From positions 1 to 20,396 of the forward strand of contig JAOXYB010077721.1 in NCBI GenBank assembly GCA_028565635.1: a stretch of DNA of 20,396 nucleotides, written 5' to 3'. Shown here in pieces: positions 10,942 to 20,396 of this stretch; position 1 is the stretch's first letter; the number at the start of each line of letters is the position of its first letter. The stretch comes from Phoronis ovalis (lineage: Eukaryota > Phoronida > Phoronidae). Both the position numbers and the translations under genes were made by a program. The notes under the pieces were generated by a model that worked only from the letters and a program-made list of their open reading frames with translations, was not told where the DNA came from and did no database searches.

Positions 10942-10947
10942 AATAAA
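10942..10947 (+). terminator. Poly(A) signal of the kelch-b561 gene
   Basis: This is the first AATAAA after the kelch-b561 stop codon, about 770 bp downstream. It lies beyond the opposing minus-strand signal, so the two mature transcripts would overlap by some tens of bases. Confidence 0.45.
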
Positions 10948-11830
10948 AACAAAGTTATCAAAAATATATAATCATAATAATATAAAATAGACTAAAATTT
11001 AGATACAAGCCTGGCATGTAAATATTTCTATTCTTAAAAGATAAACATTCTGCTTATCTGGATTGCCAGAGAGAAAGAAATGGAATAATTTAACAATATT
11101 GCACTTGTAGTAAACATTTACAGTGTTAATATGTAAAGGCAAGAAATATCAAAAATATACAACAGAAGAACTCAGCTTGGAATTGCCTGAGGTTCCAAGT
11201 TACACCTACAGTAGCAAAGCCCTGTCAACATGTAACTATCCTTATTTTCCCAGCTAATAAATAGTATCTTGACCATAAAACTCTGTTTAGTGGGTATGGG
11301 TATGATTATGAACATAAACCAAATAGGAATCAAATGATTGTTACATTCTATTTAGAACATAGACTCCACTTACTGCTAGGCACTGGATAATGGTACGTTT
11401 AAATATAATAATTTGCTTTTAATCATGGTGACCTCTTCAAATACTTAGACAAATTAAAATGTGTGCATTTATCAAAGGCACATGCCTGAATGTTTACTAA
11501 GCAAAATTGCGCTTTTCAACAGTCGCATAAGCAATCACCACTCTTGTGTGAAGATATAAGATGTACATTACCTCACCTTCACGATTGTTAGTCATTCAGC
11601 AGGGTACACCAAGAGTGCCAGAAAATATATCAGCATGAATTCCTAGGCTTATGTGCACCCCATGACTATGTATCTGATATTAAAACATGCAAAATTATAG
11701 ATGTCACCAAATAAAATGTAGTAGAAACATTTAAGTACTTGTTGGGTTTGTTCTTTTCACACCACAGCTGCAGTGAACCTTTGCATTGTTCCCATACTGG
11801 GACTGGCACGATGAGCAACCTTCATTGTTA

Positions 11831-14800
11831 CTACATTTTAGCACCACCAGATATGTTGAAATTGAGACTGGAAAATACAGAGGTTAGTCCATTTTACAAA
11901 ATCCTAATCTTTTTGGAGGTTATTAGCGATCTTCACGATCACTGGTCAGGAAAAAAAATACCACAAAAAATGTTCCCTGGTTCACAGTAGCACATATTCA
12001 AGAATTTTTTACTAGCCAAAATTATGTAAAGAAAACGTGTGTATCAAACTTTACATGCAAATGTGCTCCAACTAATACTGTAGCACAATATCAACTATTT
12101 TAGTATTACTGCAAGCATATTTTTCTGGAGTAATGAGCCTTATTGCATACCTCAATGGTATTTATCATTTTAATTACCATATGCACAACTTACTTTATTC
12201 GTTCCTTTTGTTTGCCACTAGGTGGCCTCACATTTGGTTGTCTCTTTCCAGTAAAACGAGGAGAAAGACCAGATTGAGTGAAAACTGGAGGCTCATCTGA
12301 AAATAAACAATTACATACTGTACTGAGATTGCTTTTTCTATTTAAAGTACATCAGCATGTCACCAGTTGAAATTAAAGCTGTATATCATTTTAGGTGTTG
12401 GCCCTGTAGATCAGTTCCATGTAGTCAATTCGATTTGCACAACAGCTGTCTATACTTTTTTAGACAAAACAATAAATGTATTTCGCTATTGCATATATGA
12501 CTATATTGGTTATGTTTAAAATACTAAGTTTTATGTCCACTTACCCATGAAATTTCTACTAGATGAACTTGTCCTTGATCTAGGTGTTGAAGATGAGTTG
12601 TGTGAAAACTCTTCAGTAACAGGACTTCCTTGCTGCGAGGCAGGGCTTGAAAATCGTCTTTGGTATCTTGGATTAAGTGGTACACCAACTTCCTCTGAGC
12701 GACGCTTACAAAACGCTATATGCTTACTTGCTGCAGTTGTGCTAAACGTTCTGCCACAAAATTTACAAAATACCATGCCTGAAATATTGGAATAATTTAC
12801 AAAAAGAAAACAAATAATACTTTGGTGAGTAAAAACCAAACTTAAATGTTTGTTTGTCTTAATATGTAACATATGCACATTTGAATCCTTTATGCTTTTC
12901 ATATTTTCAAATTACAGTAATATATCTATTTTCAATAAATGAATAGTTAAAATATTTACTAAAATGGTAGACACAATATATTCAAAGTTTCAGAACAGTA
13001 TATATTACCTTTGGCATCAGGATCGGGCATTTTGTTTTCATCTTTTTTTCTCGAATATATGCGCTTTGCTGTACGGACCATATCAATAAGATCTTCATGC
13101 TGTTTTTTCCAGTCCCCCTGCATGTTATATTCAGAACCAAAACTATACTCGGAACCTCCAGTACTTTCTCGACAAGCTGGTTCATGATAGTGCTTTATAA
13201 AATAGAGAAAAATACTATTTGTTTATTTCTCCTCAACATATTCCCTTATCAAAAGTGTTATTCAAAGTTCTTTGTCTTTATTATTTCATTAGAAAGTAAT
13301 CATTTTTGAAATATTTTATTTGTCTCTTAATTTTAGTTTTATTTTGTTGCTAGTTTAGGTTGTTACAGAGATAGCAATGCAACTTTTGAGCACATTGAGA
13401 TTGTCAGCAATCCTACAAAAAATCAAAATAAAAAGTTGCTACATAAATTCTCATATTGCTTTTTGCTGCATCAATCTCATGTGTTAAACCAATAGCTTAC
13501 CAGATGATTTGCACTGAACTGCTTTGAGCAGTAAGCACATGGGAAGAATGTTTCACCATCATCATCAGAACCTAAAACATATCAAATCAATATGGACGAG
13601 GCTGCAATAAAGATATGTTATTTTAAAATGTTAAATAATTTTCATCTAGCTTTCAATTTTCATATTTTTTTGTCCAGCACAATAGCTGTCTATTTTCACA
13701 TGCTGACCAGAAGCTTCATAGATGTGAGATCATTTGTCAGTTATTAGTAAATTAATTAGCAAAATATTTGACATAAAGTTTGTTGAAAAATTAATTATTT
13801 TAAAGCAATACACCTCTTAAATTGCAAAAACATTTTTCTTATGTCCTGAATCAGGACAATATCAGGACTCGTGATAATGGAAATTCTCCACCTTTGTCTA
13901 ATCACTGGCACTATGACAAAATAACCTGGTCCACATTTCTAGGAGACTTCACACTTCATAACTATACATTATAACTAATACTCTCAAGCAACACAGGCAA
14001 GAAACAAGCAATCGAACAATGTTCAAACTTTCTGCATATCAGATAAATACTGGGCGTACAATTTGGAAGCTTCTTCAGCAGGCATAGTTGTTAAATTGGT
14101 AGAGTTTTTGAGTGGGAGATTGCGTATTTTCAGACAACTTTCTATTAAAAGCAAAGGTGGAAAATGAGCTATACAGCTGGAATCTCCTGTTTACAACATG
14201 AGACTTGACCGCTACGTTAGGATTAATTCTAATGTCCTCGGATGGGGGTTTCCCATAGGGTTTCAACTTTTTGTTGAATGAATAAAGATATCAAATGATC
14301 AACTGTATCCATGAAATTGACACTCGTAACCCTGTCCCTTCTATGGATAGGTTTGTATAAAGGTTATATGGAATACATACCATTGCTATCATCACCAAAT
14401 GGATCCATGCCTCCTATGTTGACTCGGCGAGGTTTGCTCCAATTAAACAGGTCTTGGTCTATCTCTGGATCATTGAATACATTATTTGCTTTACCAAAAA
14501 TCTGTATAAAATGCATGTCTCAGTATAACAGAAAAAGTTATTTAACATAGTTTTGACAAAAAACCAAACTTTTATTAATTGTTTACAATATTTTAACTTA
14601 AGCTTTATTTAAAATGTAGGTTTAATTGGAATTATTTGAACAACAAATTTAGATAATCATAATCAAAATATGAACTATAATTTGACAATTTACATGATGA
14701 TCACTAAAATTTTGCAATGTTATGAACAAAGTGAATTTTTTTCAGAAGCAACCACCATCTCCAAAAAATTCCAAATACAAAGATCCTAAGATTTTTACTT

Positions 14801-15701
14801 GAGATTTCCTATGAGATGAATTTGATGCTTTCTTTGGCTTTCTTGGTGGACTAAATCTAAGATCAATACCATCATCTTCACTTTCGTAATCAAAACTTGC
14901 AGACTGTGTATTCTGTGTTTTTCTAGCACCATTTAACATAGATGTAAACAAATCATATGGCTGATAGTCTGCAGCATTAAATAAAGTCTCAAAAACCTCA
15001 CGGAAATTTGTTTTATGCTTTCCATTTTGTCTGTGAGAAAAAGAACTTTTCCTTTCAAAATCATCATCACTGTATAGATTATTTGAATGAAGATTGGATG
15101 TTTTATATTTGGATTTTCTAAAACCTGGAACAAAATCTTTTTGTTTTTTCTGTTTAGCACCTGATGAAGTTTTGAACTCTTCCCCATTCGAAGGTTTTGT
15201 TTCCTTTGCAGTGGAGGTTGATCTGCGAAAATCAAAACTTGTTTTTGCGTATGATTCCTTTGTAGGTTGAAACTTAAATTTGTGGTCATCAGCTTTTGAT
15301 TTTTTTCCAGAATCTGTACTTGTACTACTGGAACTAGCACCTGGTTTAGTACTTTCCTTTTTGTTACTTGGATCGTCTGCATTTGTTTGGCTTGAGCTAC
15401 TTGAGTTTGAGGTTTGTGATTTTGATGCGGATGGTTTAGTAGGAGTTTTACATGATGTGGGATAGGGTCCGGTTTGTTTGTTCCTCTCTCTAGTATAAAT
15501 TTCTCGACGATCTTTAGATTCTAAGAATTCATATGCAGCTTTTATCTCCTTAAATTTGTCCTCTGCATTGGGTGCATCATTTTTATCTGGATGCCATTTC
15601 CTAGCTAAAGTCCTATATGCTTTCTTGATGTCATTATCGTCTGCTGTAGTGTCAAGTCCAAGTATCTTGTAATAATCCTTGGAAAAGTCTAAGGATGGCA
15701 T
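11831..15701 (-). CDS. J-domain protein with two C2HC zinc fingers
   Basis: Minus-strand coding exons: 15701-14799, 14501-14381, 13571-13501, 13192-13009, 12778-12545, 12296-12194 and probably 11867-11831. They keep phase throughout and give about 550 aa. Residues 9-75 are a J domain (DYYKILGLD start, catalytic HPD at 37-39), which stimulates HSP70 ATPase. Residues 80-300 are low complexity, rich in Ser, Thr and Lys. Two C2HC fingers follow: CAYC with HEPAC (353-372) and CKFC with HIAFC (431-450), each with the aromatic-Phe pattern of the zf-C2HC_2 (ZC2HC1) family. I start at MPSLDF rather than the ATG 11 codons upstream, because an acceptor (TTACTCTAG) ends just 11 bases before it. No signal peptide or membrane helix is seen, so it should be cytosolic or nuclear. 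The last exon, ending GGAKM, rests on a strong acceptor (GTATTTTCCAG). An alternative at about 12111, ending IVLQY, cannot be excluded. Confidence 0.88.
14084..14140 (+). repeat. Possible tRNA-derived SINE relic
   Basis: The sequence TAGTTGTTAAATTGGTAGAG resembles the A-box region of a tRNA (TAGCTCAGTTGGTAGAG) with three extra bases. It is followed by GTGGGAGATTGCG, as in some tRNA-derived SINEs. A clear B box (GGTTCGAATCC) is missing. It lies in an intron of the J-domain gene. The call is weak. Confidence 0.2.
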
Positions 15702-15940
15702 GATGTTAGAAGCTAGAGTAACTTGTCCAAGCAAAATTAATTTTGTTCATGTTACCATGTCAATTATCTGCTTTTTTACATCTAAATACCTAGAATCAGA
15801 AAGGCACAGTGTTAACTCAAAGGTAATTAAACTTCTTTTCTTGCAAGTTACAACGAAATAATGTTTAAAAAATCATTAAAATTAAATGATCAAATGAAGA
15901 CAATAAAACAAAGTATGTGAATGGTGATTAGCCATTAATC

Positions 15941-16060
15941 TCCGGGGGGTGGGGGTTATATGCATAAGGAGCGGGTCTACATGCACGAACATGGGTTAAA
16001 AAGGTTTATACAAGCACCCCTTTATAGGATGAAAAAGTCACCCTTTATTAATAAACATGT
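15941..16060. repeat. G-rich interspersed repeat fragment in the 5' UTR intron of the J-domain gene
   Basis: A GC-rich island in AT-rich DNA. It starts with CCGGGGGGTGGGGG and then shows three related pieces: GGGTTATATGCATA (15953), GGGTCTACATGCACG (15973) and GGTTTATACAAGCACCCC (16003). It ends with GATGAAAAAGTCACCC. The style is like the block at 3205-3560: a poly-G head followed by short degenerate motifs. I cannot assign a family. Confidence 0.5.
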
Positions 16061-16378
16061 TGATGCGCTGGTTGAGCCCTGCTAATTTTACGTATTTGAT
16101 GGTGAAACCGGGAAAACATACAGACCTGCATTACTAAAAACAACACCCTATTTGTTAGCTAAAATATATAGTGTTTTACCCTTAACTCTGAACACATGTT
16201 ACGTGCTTCCCAGAAAAAATATCCCCTTTTCAAGTGATTTTTCATTCTTGCATGTTGATGTGTATAACTATAAGTATAAACACTTGAATTTGCGTTTGTA
16301 ACGTAAACGAATCAGCATAAATCTGTTGTGTTGTACATGCAGAAGGCTATAAAGATATCCAAAAATAAGAGTACTCAC

Positions 16379-16480
16379 GAAAAAAACAATTTTCGATAAT
16401 ATACCGTGAAATGACAGCAACGTTCCTTCTCTAGTACCAAGCACGTATATCTGCTAGTACCGGAAGTTGTCTTTGACAAC
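16379..16480 (-). promoter_or_regulatory. First untranslated exon and core promoter of the J-domain gene
   Basis: A consensus donor on the minus strand (TTTTTTC/GTGAGTACTC) ends an exon at 16379. It pairs with the acceptor at 15713-15714, just before the start codon, giving a 666 bp intron in the 5' UTR. Upstream of the donor is an ETS/GABP-type site, CCGGAAGT on the plus strand (16460-16467), typical of housekeeping promoters without a TATA box. The exact start is not determinable by eye. Confidence 0.45.
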
Positions 16481-16685
16481 AAGGGTTTCTATCTGATAAG
16501 AAATTAAAATCGATAAACATGTTTTTAAATGCAAGTTTTATATTTTAGACAAAGAGACATGCTGAGATCTCTGAACACACAGTTTTTGTGGCCTATTGCT
16601 GAATGTAATTTTGTATATTAACGTCTTAAAAAATTATACAGCAATTGTCGCACAACATTTTGTGAAGGTTAAATTTCAGAACCAG

Positions 16686-16747
16686 ACGTGTATTTCCTGT
16701 TTACTGACCAATCAGCTGTCGCCACATTCGCCGGTAAGGAAAACGTG
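16686..16747 (+). promoter_or_regulatory. ACGTG cores flanking the ERSE
   Basis: ACGTG occurs at 16686-16690 (context CAGACGTGTA) and 16743-16747 (context AAAACGTGTG). A third copy, on the opposite strand, is at 16442-16446. ACGTG is the core of both the XBP1/UPRE site and the HIF hypoxia response element. A five-base core is easily found by chance, so function is only suggested by the location. Confidence 0.3.
16708..16726 (+). promoter_or_regulatory. Near-consensus ER stress response element (ERSE)
   Basis: CCAAT at 16708-16712 is followed after exactly nine bases by CCACA at 16722-16726. The established ERSE is CCAAT-N9-CCACG, bound by NF-Y and ATF6/XBP1, so only the last base differs. 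It lies about 90 bp before the end of the first HYOU1 exon, where a proximal promoter element would be expected. Vertebrate HYOU1 is a known unfolded-protein-response target. Confidence 0.6.
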
Positions 16748-17139
16748 TGAATAAATCTCAAAATAAATTGAACAATACTTCCTGAAAATTGGCAGCAGAT
16801 TGTGAAAAGACACAGGTAAGGTTCCTGCGTACCTTTATGAATACAAAAATTCGAGTAATCCTGTACCTTGATGTTCTTTTTACCTGTAAATTTTGCCGGC
16901 TAGGCATAGCTTTAATAATAAATTAATATAAATATAAATATGCAATTGATGTCAATGGCAATGTTGACTGAACAATGGCAATGATAACGAATGTCGAATT
17001 GAATGACAAGAAAAAACTCTAAACAGTCTGGGTGATACAAAGAATAAAAATGAGTAAAAGAACCTAAATACGAATAGAACAAGTTCGTCATACACCATGA
17101 CTTTATTAGGGTAGTAACTGCATATTTTTTTTTGTGTAT

Positions 17140-18190
17140 GTGCCAGTGCAGGAGTTCTAAATGGTGATTGGACTTGGACTTGGTTGAAGTTAATACCGGT
17201 CAATAGGCACACAGTACCAGGAGTATAATATTTTAACTCATATGGTAAGGATTACACACTTTTTGGACGGTTGGTCACTTTCACTATGACGTTCAGCAAA
17301 CCTCACCCGTCAGAAGTTGTCTAAGGCGTAGCACGAACTCACAAAATCGGGACTACAACTACAAGATGCCAGACTAGCTAATCTTTTTGAAGTTAGTATT
17401 TGACTGAATTCAAGCCCAAGGACGAGGTCGATACACACTCTTCTGGTAGCCTATTCCAATTGATGATCATTCTAGGGAAGAAGTTATGTCTATAGGTGTC
17501 TGGAGAGCACTGAAATGGTTTGAACCTGTAGATCGAACACTGTATTCATTCAGTGGGATTGCAATTTCAGAGTTGAGGATTTTATCCTCATTGATAGTCT
17601 GGCGTTGGTTCTGCATTCTTGCAAGGGCTGCCATTACAGTTCATGAAACGTGGAGGCTTTAGCTGCTATATATCTACTATGATCTGGCTGAACAAAGCGG
17701 GCATTTCTACTCTGAATAATTTCAATGTTGTTGGTGCTATGTTGAGTATAAGGATCCCATACTGTGCTAGCACACTCAAGTTGGGGCCGGTGGTACCAGA
17801 GTGAAATATGCTGATTGCTTGGTTGTCTTAGATTGCACATATACAAATTTCTGCGAAACAAGCACAGTATCATGTTAGCTTTTGCTGTAATCATTGAGGT
17901 ATGTGTGTACACTTCATATCATGGCTCAGGTCAAGTCCTAAGTAAAGTTGGTGTTTTACTTCGCTAATGGTTGTTCCGTTGATATTGTAGTTCAGTAACA
18001 CAGGTGATTTGGATCTACTTGTTCGCAGAACAAAACATTTGTTATGGTTGAAGTGCATCATTCATTTCTTAGACCAATATACCATGTAGTCTGCAGATCT
18101 GCCTGGAGTGTTGATCCGTTAGATATGGAATCAACCACACGATAAAGTAAACAATCGTCGGTCAAAAGTCTACCAAGCAGAGAAATTGTC
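17140..18190 (-). mobile_element. Decayed non-LTR retrotransposon (reverse transcriptase C-terminal part)
   Basis: Read on the minus strand in shifting frames, the sequence follows the C-terminal half of a jockey/CR1-type reverse transcriptase. The catalytic box appears as LTDDCLLYRVVDSIS near 18135-18180. NHNKCFVLRTSRSKSPVL and YLGLDLSHDMK come next, then FRRNLYMCNLRQ. After that come RPQLECASTVWDPYTQ and IQSRNARFVQPDHSRY near 17640-17800, and finally NFFPRMIINWNRLPEE near 17440-17470. Several frameshifts and stops break it, so it is dead. The 5' part (endonuclease and fingers) is missing, as in typical 5'-truncated insertions. It lies in the first intron of HYOU1, antisense to that gene. 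The left boundary is approximate. A possible tail with two copies of CAATGGCAATG 20 bp apart lies at 16953-16983. Confidence 0.8.
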
Positions 18191-18785
18191 AGAATTAAGT
18201 TGGCATGTCCTGTTAATGTAGGAATTAATCAAACAAAATAACATTTTTGATGTATGATTCTGTTGGTATTACAACTATTATGTAGCCTTTATATACCACC
18301 TGTATACTGCTAATTAATTGGAAACACAAATAGGTTCACATAAATCACAAAGACTATCGAAATCCCACTGACACTTAAATTATCCTTCTTCAATAGAACA
18401 TGCTATTGATCAGTAGAAATTGTCTACAATACTTCCTGCAATTTAATCACCTTGGATATCAATGACGGCCTGACCATTATATTTACTAATTCGACTGCTC
18501 AACACTAGCCAAGGAATCAGTCAACATCTCTATATATACATTCCAAAGAACTTTGGAGTAACTTGGAAAGTAATAGAGAAGAGGAATTGGACTCTCAAAA
18601 TTTTATAGGTCCTGATTACACGATGGTGTCTGTAATGGTCACTGCTTTGTTATATTATTGTACATACCTCTAGTTTTGAACTTGTAGAAGAATGGCTAAC
18701 AGTAGAATAACATAGCTGTGGGTTATTAAGAAATGTATCAGTTCATGCTTCATTTAAATTTTCATTTATTTTGCATTATTTGTAG
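18191..18785. other. Remainder of HYOU1 intron 1, nothing recognised
   Basis: AT-rich intronic sequence between the retrotransposon relic and the signal-peptide exon. No repeat or coding signal stands out. Confidence 0.5.
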
Positions 18786-18788
18786 AAT

Positions 18789-20396
18789 ATGGTCTCTCTA
18801 AAGATGCACAACTTGCTCTTTGCGGGATTGATTTTGGTGACTGCTTGTTATATTTCTTACACAGGTAATATTAATATATTCTGTAAGCATTAATCTGGAA
18901 GTGGCAGATACCCAGGTTAGAAACTCTACATGTAGTAGTGTGGTGAAAATGGAAGTGAAAATTACATTCGCTATTGTCAACATTCTCAAAACTAGTATGT
19001 AACCACTAGTAGAAATAAAAAATGCACTAAAGCCATTGTATTTTAGTCCTTCATATACCTGATAAGTTTTCTACTTAAGGTCTGCATCACCTGCTCTCAG
19101 TTAATTATTTGCCATAATAACCTGTGATCCAAAAAAACCCAGTTCTATCTAGGACAAATTTATTGTAGCTTTAGACCAACAACAGTGTAAAGAAATATGA
19201 ATTTTTATTTAACTTTCTTACAGATGGACTGGCCACAATGTCTATTGATCTTGGTAGTGAATTCATGAAGATAGCTATAGTGAAACCTGGTGTGCCTATG
19301 GAAATTGTCTTAAACAGGTGAATTATAAATGTAAATAGTATTAAGTTAATGCCATTGTAAACTTCTCAAATATTGAAATCTAGCTCCTGGATCAGATGTA
19401 ACTCTTTCAACTTAATTTAGCTAATGCATAAAAATACTATGCATTCTATGATAATAGTTTTAGTTTACAAAACCATTAACTTTGTTTGTGGGATGTGAGC
19501 AAGTAATGTTTTATTAAAAAAACTTATATGTCATAATAATATATTTTTTTTATCAGAGAATCTCATCGTAAAACTCCTAGTATAGTTTCCATGCGAAACG
19601 GTGAGCGGGCATTTGGAGATGAGGCACTGAACACGGTGAGTTTACAATAGATTTTTAACATTTATTATTTTCATAATTTGAAACAATATAAGCATATTTT
19701 AATTAACGTTATTTCCTGATGATAAAGTGCTACTTTTAATAGTTAGAATTTTTTAAGTTTTTGATTTAAACCCATTAAGCTGGAATGAAAGGTAAAGCTA
19801 AATTTAAGAACATTGTAGGTTCTCCAGTTATGCTGTGGTATGGTGAAGTGCTGAATACTGGTTTATGGTGGTTACTCAAATTTTATGACATCTGTCATGG
19901 ATTAGCTGGGGAATCACAGAATTAAAATAATTCTAAATTATAGTAAAACCAAAAAAATAACATGTTTTACTACATATGGATAACAGATGTGATATTCCTG
20001 GATTTTATACTACAGTGAAGCAGAAAAAAAATGTCTATGGAAACATGCATGTAATTCATGCTTCAATTTTTTGTCAACATGACGAATAATAACATTATCC
20101 CGCCAATGCTAAAAACTGTAACAGCCTCCCCACTGTAATTGAAACTTTATTTTCAGGTCCTCTTACCTTGATAATTACTTGGTAATGGAACAGCCTTTAT
20201 CCCTCAGTAAGTCAGAAATATATTTTAAAATTGCTAGGTAAAATCTTCAGACCTGTTTTGACTTTGTCTTTTTATTTTTAGGCTGTAAAATTCCCGAAAA
20301 ATGCTTACATTTATTTGAGAGAGCTATTAGGAAAATCAGCAGACAACCCTGTAGTAAAGCAGTTCAGAGAACGATTCCCATACTATAATGTAGTGG
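18789..20396 (+). CDS. HYOU1: Hypoxia up-regulated protein 1 (GRP170/ORP150), N-terminal part, runs off the window
   Basis: Coding exons are 18789-18864, 19224-19317, 19557-19635 and 20282 to the right edge, all in phase (121 codons visible). HYOU1 is an ER-lumen HSP110/GRP170-class chaperone. It holds unfolded clients and acts as a nucleotide exchange factor for BiP. Residues 6-25 are a hydrophobic signal peptide (MHNLLFAGLILVTACYISYT). The HSP70-type ATPase domain then begins with ATMSIDLGSEFMKIAIVKPG, which includes the first phosphate-binding loop. The family-typical VPMEIVLNRESHRKTP and LLGKSADNP segments follow. The start ATG is in an exon beginning at 18786. A 5' untranslated exon probably ends at 16815 (ACACAG/GTAAGG), making a 1970 bp first intron. 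About 110-120 residues of the usual roughly 1000 are in view. The promoter upstream carries an ERSE-like element. Confidence 0.95.

Larger units (their letters stand above)
10176..11830. other. Convergent 3' UTR region
   Basis: No coding exon is supported here. The left part should be the 3' UTR of the kelch-b561 gene, about 0.8 kb if the signal at 10942 is used. The right part should be the 3' UTR of the J-domain gene, about 0.9 kb if the minus-strand signal at 10919 is used. The sequence is AT-rich without clear repeats. Confidence 0.5.

Noticed and set aside
12547-12795. An 82-codon plus-strand frame
   Set aside because: It is antisense to the second zinc-finger exon, which has conserved cysteines and correct phase on the other strand.
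13843-13857. Short palindrome GTCCTGA-A-TCAGGAC in an intron
   Set aside because: Seven-base arms are expected by chance at this scale, and no paired copy or element boundary was found.
14933-15382. A 149-codon minus-strand frame inside the J-domain exon
   Set aside because: It is a shifted-frame shadow of the low-complexity linker. The J-domain frame is the one with conserved motifs and splice continuity.
15702-15734. Upstream ATG adding [11 protein letters not shown] to the J-domain protein
   Set aside because: A good acceptor, TTACTCTAG, ends at 15713, between this ATG and MPSLDF. The extension is probably intron.
16952-17212. An 86-codon minus-strand frame
   Set aside because: It lies beside the retrotransposon relic, perhaps in its 3' tail, and has no protein-like pattern of its own.

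Overview
The window looks like nuclear DNA of an invertebrate animal. It is strongly AT-rich, and the genes are broken by short introns (mostly 250 bp to 1 kb) with clean GT-AG borders. The gene families are animal ones: an Ly6/uPAR-type three-finger protein, kelch plus cytochrome b561, a J-domain protein and the ER chaperone HYOU1. I cannot name the species. The short GC-rich arrays and the decayed non-LTR retrotransposon fit a cnidarian, hemichordate or lophotrochozoan style genome, but that is only an impression.

Layout, left to right. (1) 1-1721: two small tandem arrays, then the last two coding exons of a small cysteine-rich Ly6/uPAR-like protein (+), with its poly(A) signals. (2) 1722-3600: a gene-poor stretch with a 30-33 bp minisatellite, a 232 bp MITE-like element whose two ends each fold into a hairpin, and a block of degenerate GGATTGCTAC repeats. 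(3) 4043-10175: a ten-exon coding region (+) that joins cleanly in frame to 624 codons. It encodes a signal peptide, a kelch beta-propeller and a five-helix cytochrome b561 domain with all four haem-ligand histidines. (4) About 10.2-11.8 kb: the 3' UTRs of two convergent genes, whose poly(A) signals cross. (5) 11831-15701 (-): a seven-exon gene for a J-domain protein with two C2HC zinc fingers, about 550 aa. (6) 16379-16815: the shared promoter interval between this gene and HYOU1. It contains a nearly perfect ER stress response element (CCAAT-N9-CCACA). (7) 16816-20396: the start of HYOU1 (+). Its first intron holds a rotted reverse transcriptase relic, and the gene runs off the right edge.

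The most interesting points are two unusual domain architectures and one arrangement. In the first architecture, an extracellular or lumenal kelch propeller sits where DOMON sits in known b561 fusions. In the second, a J domain is joined to paired C2HC zinc fingers. In the arrangement, an HSP70-family ER chaperone and a J-domain protein are transcribed head to head from an interval carrying an unfolded-protein-response motif. All exon models come from reading splice sites and phase by eye. No transcript or database evidence was available.
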